From assembly GCA_949752735.1 (NCBI GenBank), contig OX457050.1, positions 42,101,284-42,165,283 on the forward strand: 64,000 nt of DNA, written 5' to 3'. The notes below the pieces were generated by a model, which saw nothing but the letters and a program-made list of their open reading frames with translations, was not told the DNA's origin and ran no database searches. The position numbers and the translations under genes were made by a program. Origin of the DNA: Lumbricus terrestris (lineage: Eukaryota > Annelida > Clitellata > Crassiclitellata > Lumbricidae). Positions 46,297 through 58,890 of this stretch are shown here, in pieces. The first letter of the stretch is position 1, and the number at the start of each line of letters is the position of its first letter.

Positions 46297-46549
46297 TTAA
46301 GTGTGGACCAACTACAAGTAGTTGAATTAATTCCTGGTTTGAAGATTCCTGGTTGATTACAACCATATAACTACTTTTGAGCATTAGAAGACTTGCTATT
46401 ATAAGGGTAAAACTTTGATGGCGTTGTGCTAGTCCTAAATATTAATATTTTCTCTTACAACTTTTTGTGTGATGTTTCTGGGGAGAATGGAACCAAATGG
46501 CGCCTTGGAGAACACTCAATTCAAACTTTCATTTCTAACGACCACCCTA

Positions 46550-47155
46550 GTATGTATGTATGTATGTATGTATGTATGTATGTATGTACGTACGTACGTA
46601 TGCATGTATGTATGTATGTATGCATGTATGTATGTATGTATGTATGTATGTATGTATGTATGTATGTATGTATGTATGTATGTATGTATGTATGTATGTA
46701 TGTATGTATGTATGTATGTATGTATGTACACGTGTGTATGTATGTAAATATGTATGAAGGAGGCCTGTATGCATGCATTGCATAAATGTTTGCATGTATA
46801 CATGGATGCATATTTGCATGTATACATGAAGGCATTATGCATGTTTGGATATATGCATGTATGTTTGTATTTATGTATGTATGCAGGCATGTATGTATGT
46901 ATGTATGTATGTATGTATGTATGTATGTATGTATGTATGTATGTATGTATGTATGTATGTATGTATGTATGTATGTATGTATGTATGTATTATGTATGTA
47001 TGTATGTATGTATGTATGTATGTATGTATGTATGTATGTATGTATGTATGTATGTATGTATGTATGTATGTATGTATGTATGTATGTATGTATGTATGTA
47101 TGTATGTATGTATGTATGTATGTATGTATGTATGAATGTATGTATGTATGTGTGT
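46550..47155 (+). repeat. (ATGT)n array, right half
   Basis: Two long ATGT runs (46550-46745 and 46880-47152) with a more degenerate ATGC/ATAC middle (46746-46880). It is the continuation of 43866-44246. Confidence 0.95.
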
Positions 47156-47598
47156 GCTGGTGCCTGGTTCTTATTGTATTGTATCGTATTGTATTAAGAG
47201 CATTTAAAAAGCGGCACTATAGGGTGAACCGTTTATGGATCCTCCAAGTGCGCAAGCCACGGTAGAAGATATGGATATTGTCAAAAGCAAAATTTTTAGG
47301 GTAGGATTACCAGAATTTGCGTTCGATTTTATGGGGACAGCATATAAACTTACAAAAGAGATGCACCAGTTGAGGTAAAGGACCTGGATTGAACCACAGC
47401 TGTTCTGGTAGGAGGAACGAGCTTAGTTTATAGTGCCGCAGTTCAAATTACCGAAGGCATTGTTCTTGTGACGCATAAAGACTACTTCTCTTTTAATTCA
47501 TTCTTCTACCCACTTCATCACTCAACACTACTTAACTGAACTTCTGCTTGATTCTCACCTCAAATACTGGCTGCCTCAGTGGACTCTCCTAAACCAAA

Positions 47599-47632
47599 GC
47601 TTAATTAATTAATTAATTAATTAATTAATTAA
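47599..47632 (+). repeat. (TTAA)n microsatellite
   Basis: Eight TTAA units in a row, by itself a potential piggyBac landing tract. Confidence 0.9.
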
Positions 47633-47824
47633 CTGGTCTTCGCCGACATCAAGTCTTGCACGAAAGCGCACTTCGCTACATAGTAGTCATAGCCTAATGT
47701 AGGCCTAATGCTTCGGTCGCTTTGACACAGTCGAGCATGACCTTCTTCTTTAATGGTGATCTATTTGGTTTAGCATAATAATCTAGAACTGTCGTTCTCT
47801 GTCCTACCCCTATTCGAATATTTT

Positions 47825-48260
47825 TTATTTGAATATGCTAACGCCACTAAACATTCTCTAAAATTACTGAACTTTATCATTTAATGTAATGTATTGCTTT
47901 GCGTCTGAGAGCGTCAATTATACAGGAACCAGTCGTCGTTTTATTGCCGTTTATGACCTGTCGTATGCTGCCGGTCGTAAAAATGAATGGGATCGGGTAT
48001 CATCTCACAGCCCTGCCGCATCTGTATAGACCCAAGATCATTCCACTCTTGGTATAGACCTATGTAGTTCACAGCCCAGAAAGCTCTGCACGGACAGGCC
48101 GTGAGATACCTCTTTGTATTATTTCAGATTCGTGACTAAGCATTAGGATCCCCTTCGCCTCTCCAAAATTCTGTCATTTGCTCATCGCCTAGTCTGTTGA
48201 GGGAAAGGGCGTGCGTGCGAGTAAAAATAAAGGCGCTATATAAATTGCAGTCGGTTTATT
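47825..48260 (+). repeat. Dispersed repeat, copy 2
   Basis: Diverged match to 38035-38500 (CTAACGCCACTAAACATT, TTGCCGTTTATGACC, GAGATACCTCTTTGT, GGCGCTATATAAATTGC). Confidence 0.55.
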
Positions 48261-48424
48261 ACTTAATCGGTTCGATTCAGTTCCTTGCATTGCATCGGCA
48301 TGAAGCAGCGTTAGAAAGGCACCCGAGCAGAGGGGGGGGGACATTGTCACACCTGAAGAACTGGTCAAATGATCATTTCCGCAGAAACTTCTGATTTAAA
48401 CGATTATATAATTGGGACCTGTGT

Positions 48425-48847
48425 TGTACATTCATCCATCCATTCAACCTCAATGATCCATCCGTTCATCCATACATCCACGCACTCACCAATACAAACA
48501 TTCCATTAATCGTTATATCCCACTATCCATCGGATAGAAAACACACCAGAAACGCTGCAAAATAATGTATTTTCCCATAAAAGTCAAATATGGTGCTAAA
48601 CTTTTAGTAATGACCTTTCAGCTTGATGGTCTTTATTCCTTTTGCTGACATCAATCCATAAATTAATTCACCCACAAATCGTACCTCCATTCATCCATCC
48701 ATTCATTCACCAACTCAAGTTAACCCATCCATCCACCCTTCCATCCTTAATCCATCAAAATACCCAGCCATCCACCCATCTATCAAACCACAAATAAAAC
48801 ACCCATCCATCCAGCCACAAACCCACCCATCCGTTCATCTATCCATT
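48425..48847 (+). repeat. Degenerate CATC satellite, segment 1
   Basis: CATCCATC with TTCA, CCAC and ACCC variants, enclosing one copy of the 150-bp unique module at about 48495-48650 (CACTATCCATCGGATAG, AACGC-GCAAAATAATGT, TTTAGTAATGACC, GGTCTTTATTCC). Confidence 0.85.
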
Positions 48848-49149
48848 CACCCAACCACTGGCGGAGACCTAGGGGGGGACAGGGGGGACGGTCCCCCCCA
48901 ATGGAGGCGTTGGGGGGGACAGCCCATGCATGTGTCCCCCCCCCCAATGTTTAAGCGTTAGGGCATTTACACAAACACGTCAGTAGAGTTCTAGAGAAAG
49001 AAAACTTTAGCAGATGAAGTTCATATTTCTAATTATATGAATTCCCGGGCAATCCGGGCTCTAACCAATAGTTATTTAATCCCACGTTGAATATTTTGCG
49101 AACATTATACTGTGTGGATAAGATACCTCTTTTAACAAAATACCGGTTA

Positions 49150-49430
49150 TTATAAAAACCTTGCCAACACCCAACGTCACAACTGATATAAAATTTATGG
49201 ACTCCATCAGGAAAAGAGAAGTTCAAATTACCCGACTTAGGATGTGGCATGTCCTTAATAACACTTGGCTGAAAGTGTTAGGTAAAAGCACAACAGACCT
49301 GTGTTCTAAATGCCAATTGCCTGAAACAACTGAGCATACGCTGCTTGCGTGTATAAGGAATGATATACCAATCTTACTATTTAAAAAATGCGAGGAGAAA
49401 AAAGTGGAATGCACAGTTAAAAATCTTTAA
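49150..49430 (+). mobile_element. LINE C-terminal cysteine-motif fragment
   Basis: The frame 49161-49430 contains ITRLRMWHVLNN, a CSKCQLPETTEHTLLAC motif and KKCEEKK. This matches the C-terminal zinc-like segment after the RNase H region in many non-LTR retrotransposons (RLR-x-GH…C-x2-C…E-x-x-EH-x-L-x-C). It is a remnant lying inside the hAT element. Confidence 0.65.
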
Positions 49431-49754
49431 AGACGTCAACAACCTTTGTAGCAATAAGATGTCGTTAAACTTCTGATTAATAAAAATAAATAACGCCCCA
49501 ACGTCATAATCGGGCTTCTGCTACATTCCCCTCAGGTTTCCTTCCGACTCGAATCAACCCCTAGTTGGACATTGGGAATAATATGGAAAGTAAGTAAGTT
49601 AGTATGTAAGTATTTTGTTTATTACTCCTCTTGAAAACGAACAATGGGACATAGAACATCGTTATTATACATCGGATTAGCAATAGGTAATAAAAACGTA
49701 CGATTTAAAATCCCAAGTTAAATATAATATAATTACTAAACTATTATCATCAAA

Positions 49755-50560
49755 AAAGTTAACTATTATTTTTTTAAACAGAGAATTCCAATTGGAGATG
49801 TCTCTTACACACCTCTTTTAACTTTACTAAACTATTATCATCAAACAAATTAAATATTATTTTTTAACAGAGAATTCCAATTGAATGTCTCTTACACCTC
49901 TTTTAACTTACTAAACTATTATCATCAAACAAGTTAACTATTATTTTTTTAAACAGAGAATTCCAATTGGAGTTGTCTCTTACACACCTCTTTTAACTTT
50001 ACTAAACTACTATCATCAAACAAATTAACTATTATTTTTTAACAGAGAATTCCAAATGGATGTTTCTTACACACCTCTTTTAACTAACTGAACTATTATC
50101 ATCAAACAAGTTAACTATTATTTTTTACAATTGGTCAAGTGACTCAAGTGCCTTGCTCTAAAATGCTGTAATACGCCGAGCAAATTTATGTCCAGTGTAA
50201 CGGCCTCTGTTGTCATGGACCCTGGTAAATTGGATCCATCCATTTTTTTAACAGAGAATTCCAAATGGAGATGTTTCTTACACACCTCTTTTAACTTTAC
50301 TAATCTTATATCATCAAACAAGTTTTTTTTAAAGGGAGAATTCCAATTGGAGATGTCTCTTACACACCTCTATTAACTTTACTGAATTATAATCATCAAA
50401 AAATTAACTATTATTTTTTTGACAGATAATTCCAATTGGAGATGTCTCTTAAACACCTCTTTTAACTTAACTAAACTATTATCATCAAACTAAGTTAACT
50501 ATTTTTGAAACAGAGAATTTCTTTTGGTGATGTCTCTTACACACCTATTTTAACGTTACT
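49755..50560 (+). repeat. About 88-bp minisatellite, about nine units
   Basis: Units contain AACTATTATTTTTTTAA, CAGAGAATTCCAATTGGAGA, TGTCTCTTACACACCTCTTT, TAACTTTACTAAACTATTAT and CATCAAACAAG. One unit (50125-50240) is interrupted by unrelated sequence. Short frames in it are artefacts. Confidence 0.9.
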
Positions 50561-50839
50561 AAACAATTATCAATTCGAAGCATTTCGACATTGGGGGGGG
50601 GCACTTTTGAAGTCTTAAACAAAGACTAAAAGCACTCCAAATGACGAGGAAATTTGTTAATATGACTACCTAAAATGCTACCATTGTAGTGCTGAAAATC
50701 AAGCTTTTTTCGAAGTTTGGGGGCATATCTCTCTGCCCAAACCCTCCCCTGCGTGGCGCTTCGTGCCTCGGCGATCGTCATTCGGCCGCGCGTCCGTCCC
50801 CCCCAAAGTTCGGACCAGGTCTCCGCCTATGCACCCAAC

Positions 50840-53621
50840 CATCCGCCAAAAATCCTCCCACCATCAACCCATTCACACATCTATCCGGACACCAAAACTT
50901 ACGTCCAACATTACCTTTCATTCATCCATCCACCCATCCAGCCAGCCATTCATCCATCCATCTATCTGTCCATCCATCCATCCATCCATACACCCACCCA
51001 TCCACCAACCCACCCTTCCATCGATTCTTTAAAATATCCACCCATTCACCCATCTATCCAGCCATTCATACATCCACCTACGAAGGCACCCATCCATTAA
51101 TTCATCCATCCATACACCACCCATCCGCCAAAGACCAACCCACCCACCATCAACCCAATCACAAAGCTATCCATCCACCAACTCATACATCCTGCATTCC
51201 ATCCATCCATTCATTCATCCATCCATACACCACCCATCCGCCAAAGACCAACCCACCCACCATCAACCCAATCACAAAGCTATCCATCCACCAACTCATA
51301 CATCCAGCATTCCATCCATCCATTCATTCATCCATCCATACATACACCACCCATCCGCCAAAGACTAACCCACCCCCCATCAACCCAATCACAAAGCTAT
51401 CCATCCACCAACTCATACATCCAGCATTCCATCCATCCATCCATCCATTCATTCATCCACCAAACCACCCAGCCACCAACCTATCCATTCATCCATCCAC
51501 CCACCCACCGATATATCCACCCTTTCATCCACTCTTCCATCAATCAGTCCATATACCCACCCATTCACCCATCTATCCACCCACAAATAGTCGATACATT
51601 CATCCATTCATCCATCCACGTATACAAAGGCACCCATCCATTAATTCATTCGTCTATCCATTCATCCATCCATACACTTATGCTTCCACGCACACACCCA
51701 CCCATCAACCCACTCAACTATCCATAAATTCATCCATTCATGCATCCATCTGTACACCCATCCTTTCATTCATTTCTCAGTCCATCTAATCATTCGTGCC
51801 TACATAATATACCCATTCATCTATTCGACCCACCCATCTGTCTGTCTAGCATCCATCTAGCCACAAACCAACCTATTAATCAATCACACCCACATACATA
51901 ACACACGCCAATTCACGCACACATCTATCCATCCATACATCCATCCATCCATCCTTTCTTTTATCCATTCATTCATCCACCAATCCATCCATTCATTCAT
52001 TCATCCATTCATCCATCCAGGCATTCACCAATACAACCATACATTCCATTGATCGAAACATCCCTCTATTCATCGGATAGTATGCACATCAGAAACGCAA
52101 CAAAATAATGTTTTTTCTCCAATAAATCCGATCAATGTGGTCTAATATTTTGCTAAATATTTACTAATGACTTGATGATCTTTATTCCGATCGCTGACAT
52201 CAATTCATCCATCCATCCATCCACTCACCCACAAATCATCCATCCATCCATTCACCCACTCACACACTAACCCATCCATCCATTCCTCCATTCTTCATTC
52301 ATCAATATACCCAACCAACCACCCATCTAACCAACCGCAAATAGTCAACCCAACCATACATTCATCCATCCACGCACCCACCCATCCGCCAAAAACCAAC
52401 CCACCATCAGCCCAATCACATCTATCCATCCACTTACCCATACATCCAACATTCCATCCATTCATTAACCCACCCATCCATCAATTCATCAACCAATTCA
52501 ACCATCCATTCTTCCATCCAACCATCCAAATACCCACCCATTCACCCATCTAGCCACCTAGCCACCCACAAATAGTCACGCATTCATACATCCATCCACC
52601 AATGCATCCTCGCTCCCACCAATTTATCCATCAACCCACTCAACTATACATCCATTCACCTATCCATGCATCCACCTATACATCCATCCGGCCAGTCATC
52701 CCACAATCATCCATCCATTCTTCCATACCTCAATACATTCACCCATTCAATTATACCACCCACCCACCCAAATGTCCAATTTCAATGCATCCATCCACAC
52801 TCAAACCCACCTATTCAGCCACCCCCCACACACATATATAACACACCAATTCACGCAGACAGCCATCCACACATCCAGCTATCCATGCATTCTTTCATCC
52901 ATTCATCCATCCATCAATCGATCAATTCATCCATTCATCCATCCCTCCATCCATCCATGCTTTCACCCATACACAGTGTTGACACCAATACCGAATGTTT
53001 TTCTTAAGTACGGATGAGCCTATATTATACATGTAGTTTATTTTAACAATAGCCATAACTTTCAACTTGATGGTCTTTATACGATTGGTGACGATGCAAA
53101 CATATGCAATTATCCATTCATCCATCTGTCCATCCATTCATCAACCCACAAATCGTCTATCTATTCATCCATTCGTCCGTCCTCCCATCCACAAACCCAA
53201 CCATCCATCCATCAATTCTTCCATCCATCCATCCATCCACATACTCATCCTTGCACCCATCCATCTTCCCACAAATAGTCCACCTATTCATCCACCTACA
53301 AACGTACACCTCCTTTCATTCATCCATCTATCCATTCATCAATCCATCCACCCATGCACCCACCCACCTACCCATCCACCCAACCACCCATCAACCCACA
53401 TAACTATCCATCCACCCATCCTTGCATACATTACTGAATCAATCCATCATTCAGCCGTCCATACATGTACAATGTACATCCAAACCAATCTATTCATCCA
53501 TCTATGTATCCAGCTATACATCTATCCATCCATTCATTCCTCAATCATCCATCCATTAATTCATCATTACATACATTTACCAATTTCACCCACATACCCA
53601 TCCATTAAATTTCCACGCACC
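50840..53621 (+). repeat. Degenerate CATC satellite, segment 2, with higher-order structure
   Basis: Long CATC-rich region. Three tandem ~118-bp units at 51110-51450 share CCCATCCGCCAAAGACCAAC, CAATCACAAAGCTATCC and CAACTCATACATCC. Two copies of the ~150-bp unique module lie at about 52040-52200 and 52970-53105. Frames such as 50689-51789 are satellite translations (HPSI-type), not genes. Confidence 0.9.
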
Positions 53622-53629
53622 CAACCATC

Positions 53630-55974
53630 TATACCCCGCAGTCGATCGAGTAGTGGGCTACGATCGACTTGGCTCGCGCGACGATCGACTCGGTCGACTT
53701 CGTCGACTCGCCGACCTCTCGACGACTCGATCGACTCGGCTCGGTCGACGATCGACTCGATCGACTTCGTCGACTCGCGGACCTCTCGACGACTCGATCG
53801 ACTTGACTCGGCCAACGATTGACTCGATCGACTTCGCGTCGACTTGGCCTAGTTTTGTCTTTTGCTCACCTCTGCAGTTATGTGATCTCAAAATGAAATT
53901 ATACGATGGTAGACTTGTGTCATAATCTGTGTGACGTAACAATAAGCCTAATTTCGTGTTCTCAGCGAATTTATAGTAGATTTGCGCTGTAATTGTAGTG
54001 ACGTCACATTAGGTCTCGTTTTAGATTCTGTAAATGAACTTCAATAATTATTACGGTAGATCTGTGTAATAATCGTAGTGACGTCACAATGGACCTAGTC
54101 TATGCTCTCAAAATGTACTTCTATAATAGTAGATCTGTATCAAAATCGAAGTTAGTCACAATTCTAGAAATGAACTTCTTTAATAGTAGCTTTGTATCAT
54201 GATCGAAGTTAGTCGCAATAGGCCTAGTTTATTCTTAAAATGAACTTCTTTAATAGTAGGTCTGTGTCATGATCGAAGTGACGTCACAATCGACCTACTT
54301 TTTATATTCTCATACTAGACGTATAATAATAGATTTGCTTCATAATCAGATCTCGAGCGATGCTGCGTTTAAACAGCCCCAGTTTTGTATTATAAAAAAG
54401 AAATAATATGACAGCAGATCTGTATCAAAATCGAAATGATGCCACAATTAATAGGCCTAGGCCTAATTTCGTTTTCTCAGTGAACTATTATTTTATAGTA
54501 TAATTGTATGATAATCGAAGTGCCGTCATAAAAGGCCCCGTTTTATATTCGCAAAATGAACATAATATACTGGTTGATCTGCTTAATAATCGAAGTTACG
54601 TCACAATAAGTCTTGTTTCTATTCTCTAAATGCACTTTTATAATAGTACATTCGTATCACAATCAAAAGTGACGTCACAATAGGCCTTGTTTACAATCTC
54701 AGAATGCACCTCTATAATAGGCCTAGTACATTTGCACCATAATCAAAGTGGCGTCAAAATAGGCCTTGTTTATATTCTCAAAATGCACTTCTATAATAGT
54801 AGCCTACATTTTGTATCATAATCGAAGTGACGTCACAGTATAGGCCTAGTTTTTTTAATTATCGAAGTGAACTTGTGATATAATAGTAAAATTGTATCAT
54901 AATCAGAGTAACGTTACAATAAGCAAAGGCCTAGCTAGTTTTGTATTCTCAAAATTAATGAAATTATATGATAGTAGATATGTATCCTGATGGTAGTGGC
55001 GCCACAATATGCCTAATTTCGTTTCCCAGTGAACTTAATTAATTGCCGAATTGTATCATAATCGAAGTGACGTCATAAAATGGCCCCGTTTTATATTCTT
55101 AAAATTAACATCTACATATATACAGGTCCATAATAGTAGATAAGTATCATGCTCATTCAGGAGCGAATCCAAAGGAGGCAATCCGGCCATGCCTCCACTC
55201 CATCAAGAGATTTGCATAGAATTACCCTTCCCACCTTCAGGTTTCAAGAATCTGTAAATCAATGCAACGGGAACAGGAAGATGAGAAAGTAGCACATGAC
55301 TAAAAAGTCATCAGATTTGAAATAACCTGAGTTGCCAGAGGTTTTTAGAAGTTTTTTGGGCGAAAGACTAAAAAATTTCGGCGGAATTTTTTCGGCTCCA
55401 GACCCAAAGTCTTGACCTCCCTTCCTAAATTTCTGTATCCGTCCCTGTACTCGTTAAATTTAAAAATCGAAAACGTGCGTCTATAGTCAACTTTCACAGT
55501 TCCACTAACATGAAATCGCCAACACTGCCCAAAGGTTCATTTCCTCTACCTGTGTGCAAAAACCCGATTTACGTCGTTAAAATTTAAGCTTATACCATCT
55601 ACATGTAGATCACTTTGAGTCTTCAAGAAATAGTAGAATAAGTAAAATATTTACTAAGTAAAATATTTCTAAGTCGAGTCGAGTCGATGAAACAACGATC
55701 GAGTCGATCGTTGTTTCATCGACTCGACTCGACTTAGAAATATTTTACTTGCCGACTTGCAAGTCGACGATTTTTCGATCGACTCGACTTGACAAACTCA
55801 CGATCGACTCGACTTGCAAGTCGATCGAGTCGACGATTTTTTGATCGACTCGACTTGGCAAGACTCACGATCGACTCGACTTGCAAGTCGATCGAGTCGA
55901 CGATTTTTCGATCGACTCGACTTGGCCGAGTTATGATCGACTCGATCGATCAACTCGATCGACTGCGGGGTATA
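53630..55974. mobile_element. Fold-back element with TCGACTCGATCG arms
   Basis: The 8-bp CAACCATC flanks both ends exactly (53622-53629, 55975-55982). The terminal repeats are TATACCCCGCAGTCGATCGA on the left and its inverse on the right. The arms (53640-53840, 55670-55970) are tandem GATCGACTCGATCGACTT-type units rich in GATC and TCGA. The core is a minisatellite (53890-55120) plus a unique stretch to 55660. No transposase. The TSD lies in CATC-rich sequence, so a chance match is possible but unlikely at both exact borders. Confidence 0.85.
53890..55120 (+). repeat. Degenerate minisatellite with TGACGTCAC in most units
   Basis: Units of about 80-150 bp repeat ATAATCGAAGTGACGTCACA, AATAGGCCTAGTTTTATATT and CTCAAAATGAACTTCTATAA. 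TGACGTCAC (the CRE core plus C) is intact at about 53999, 54079, 54279, 54670 and 54825, and altered by one or two bases in most others. Confidence 0.8.
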
Positions 55975-56110
55975 CAACCATCCATCCACCCATCTATTCT
56001 TCAATCCTTAATTCCAATCATCCAACCTCAAACCCACTCATTCATCCATCCTCAAACACTGAAACACACACGTGGCACATACCAATCCTCGTACCCATCC
56101 ATATATTTAT
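55975..56110 (+). repeat. Degenerate CATC satellite, segment 3
   Basis: Short continuation of the satellite between the fold-back element and a minus-strand SINE. Confidence 0.7.
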
Positions 56111-56336
56111 TTATTTATTTCTCCATTTCTATTGCGCCTATTCAAGCTCACTACTCAGAGGCGCTCCCGACTACAGCGCGGACACTGCTTCGGAGTTTCA
56201 CGCCGAAGCGCCCAAGCAATTGCGAGTGAAGGACTTGCTCAAGGTCCCTACGCGGCGACTTGAGGTGGATTCGAACCTCGAACCTTCCGGCTTCAAGGCA
56301 ACGACGCCACCACTACTAACACCACCGCGCCCCACA
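56101..56336 (-). mobile_element. tRNA-derived SINE, copy 3
   Basis: On the minus strand it begins TGTGGGGCGCGGTGGTGTTA (56336), carries the B box (GGTTCGAATCC), AAGTCGCCGCGTAGGGACC and GGGAGCGCCTCTGAGTAGTG, and ends in GCGCAATAG… with a (AAAT)n tail (plus-strand TTTA at 56105-56120). Confidence 0.85.
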
Positions 56337-56434
56337 TTCATTCATTCATTCCCCATTCATCCTTTCCATTCCTCCGTATATCCATACGCAAATTATATAA
56401 GCCTATGGCCTAGATTACTGGCCTAGTTAGCTAC

Positions 56435-56687
56435 ACCGGTAAGCGACAGCTGCATTCGTCTGTTGGTTGCAACGGACTGCGGTTCAAGCCACGGGCTGGA
56501 AGTTGATATTCAGAGATTTAGATATCTCGGGCTAGCACGTGTGGGACGCAGGGGCGCAAGCTCCTGCGGAGCGACCTTGGGCAAGTTGCTTACCCATCAT
56601 TGTCTGTGGGGAAGGCAACGGGAAACCACCTCACTCATCTCATCCCTAGGGGCGTAAAAGCCAATGAACCTGCCTTCGGGCAGAGCA
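56435..56687 (+). mobile_element. SINE-like element preceding the CAT tract
   Basis: Contains GGTTCAAGCCACGGGCTGG (B-box-like), GGAGCGACCTTGGGCAAGTT, GGGGAAGGCAACGGGAAACC and CCAATGAACCTGCC, then runs straight into the CAT repeat. This layout, a tRNA-like head and body with a trinucleotide tail, fits a SINE whose (CAT)n tail has expanded. Borders are approximate. Confidence 0.55.
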
Positions 56688-57276
<589 letters not shown>

Positions 57277-57464
57277 GGCCTAGATTGGGAATACCCCCAG
57301 CAATATATAAGAAAACATTATTTAAACCCAGTGTGTATATAGGATTGAGTGATACCAGCGTGAACAATTAGCCCTAAACCTGGAGTGCGTTAAAGAAAAC
57401 TCTAAAGTACAAAGCTCTTGCAGGTAGCCTGGGGCAATTCCAAGCTGGCATTGCCTAACTAGAG

Positions 57465-58650
57465 CAGCGTCCATCCATCAAAACAACCACCCATCCAGAA
57501 ACCCACCCATTAATCCATGCTTCTATTCATCCAAATACCCATCCATCCAGCAATCCATCATCCCGATAAAGTCCACCTACTCATCCATCCATCCACCTAC
57601 AAACACACCCATCCGTTCATTCATCCATCCATCCACCCACCCACCCATCCATCAACCAACTCAACTATCCATGCTTCCACCAAACCATGTATCCCTTAAT
57701 CAATCAATGTATCATTCATCCATCCATACAGACACTAAAACCATCCATTCACCCATCCATGCATCCGCCTATACATCCATTCATCCATCCATTCACCCAT
57801 CCATGCATCCACCTTCCATCCATTCATTTTTAATCATCCATCCATTCATCCATATGTCCATGCATTCACCCATTCATCCATTCCACCCTACCATCTGTTT
57901 CAATTCCCATGCATCCATCCATCCATTCGTCCATCCATCCAACCATCCATTCTTCTATTCATAGATGCATGCATCCATCCCCACCCACACATATAACACT
58001 CGCCCATCCTCTCGCCCATCTATAAATCCACGCATTCATCCATCCATCTATTTTCCAACCAATCCACCCAGCCATTCCTTCATCATTCATCCATTCTTCC
58101 ATCCATTCATCCATCCATCTATCAATCCATTCAGTCATCCATCCATTCATCCACCTTTGCATAGTATGTACCCCAATCACGCTCAAAACCATTTTTTTCT
58201 CTTCAGTATGGATCAATCTATTGTGGTGTTAAACATTTTAATAATAACCTTCTAACTTGATATTTTTTTTATTTCATTTGCTGACGATGCAAACATATGC
58301 AGCTATCGCACATCCTACATCCATCAATCAATCCATTCATCCATCTATCCATCCATTCATACATCCACCCACAAATCCTCCATCCATTCATCCAGGCATC
58401 CAACCACCCATCCAGAAACCCACCTATCCATTAATTCTTCTATCTATCCAACCAAATACCCATCAATCCACCCATCCATCCTCTCACAAATATTCCACAC
58501 ATCCATCTATCCATCCACTTATAAACGCACCCATCCATCCACCCAAGTATCCACGCACCCATACACCCACCAACCCACTCAACTATCCATTCACCCATCC
58601 ATGCGTCCAATTAATCATTCAATCCGTCATTCACCCATCCATCGATCACT
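57465..58650 (+). repeat. Degenerate CATC satellite, segment 4
   Basis: CATCCATC-rich, with a fourth copy of the ~150-bp unique module at about 58155-58310 (TTTTTTTCTCTTCAGTATGG, AATAATAACCTTCTAACTTG, GACGATGCAAACATATGCA). Confidence 0.85.
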
Positions 58651-58886
58651 CTCTTTGTTGATGTGCTTCACAGGTAATCTTGCCATATTGACTCCGGTGC
58701 GACTATCAATTTTCTTACCACTCTTGGTTTTGGCCGCAGATTGTGGCATTTCTCCGGAATAGCTCTCCAAACTTGATATGTATGGGGGTAAACATCCGAA
58801 GATTTGGGAGCAATTGCTTCTTCTCAATGAAACCATTACTATAAAATTGGCGTTGTGCCGATCTGCTTTCATCAACGGCATATTCC
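58651..58886. other. No recognised gene; one unassigned minus-strand frame
   Basis: A frame on the minus strand (58627-58881, 84 residues) has ordinary composition (PPYISSLESYSGEMPQSAAK, TKSGKKIDSRTG) unlike the satellite around it. I do not recognise it. It could be a fragment of a mobile-element gene. Confidence 0.3.
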
Positions 58887-58890
58887 ATTA

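Larger units (their letters stand above)
44247..46547. mobile_element. TA-flanked (mariner-like) element inserted in an ATGT array
   Basis: Ends are GGGTGGTCG and CGACCACCC, each flanked by TA (44245-44246, 46548-46549). Subterminal similarity continues inverted: AACCCACCATTTGGT versus ACCAAATGGCGCC, and AGGACTAGCACAACG (44371) versus GGCGTTGTGCTAGTCCT (46420). Both flanks are ATGT microsatellite. A TA target suggests the Tc1/mariner group; no transposase frame survives. A piggyBac-like MITE (46075-46296) is nested in it. Confidence 0.75.
48856..50831. mobile_element. hAT-like element with minisatellite core
   Basis: CACCCAAC occurs exactly at both borders (48848-48855, 50832-50839), an 8-bp TSD. 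The left end is CACTGGCGGAGACC; the right end, inverted, is CATAGGCGGAGACC. Inside are a LINE fragment (49150-49430), an ~88-bp minisatellite (49755-50560) and a 125-bp-type unit at 50580-50720. No transposase was found. Related right ends occur at 17165, 43560 and probably 40030-40085. Confidence 0.85.

Noticed and set aside
43820..47265. Many long frames reading MYVC or HTYI repeats (also at 11826, 25262 and 40617)
   Set aside because: ATGT/ACAT tetranucleotide arrays stay open in several frames because the unit lacks stops; they are not genes.
50689..51789. 366-residue frame rich in HPSIHP
   Set aside because: It is the translation of degenerate CATC satellite, starting in a hAT-like end; no domain outside the repeat.
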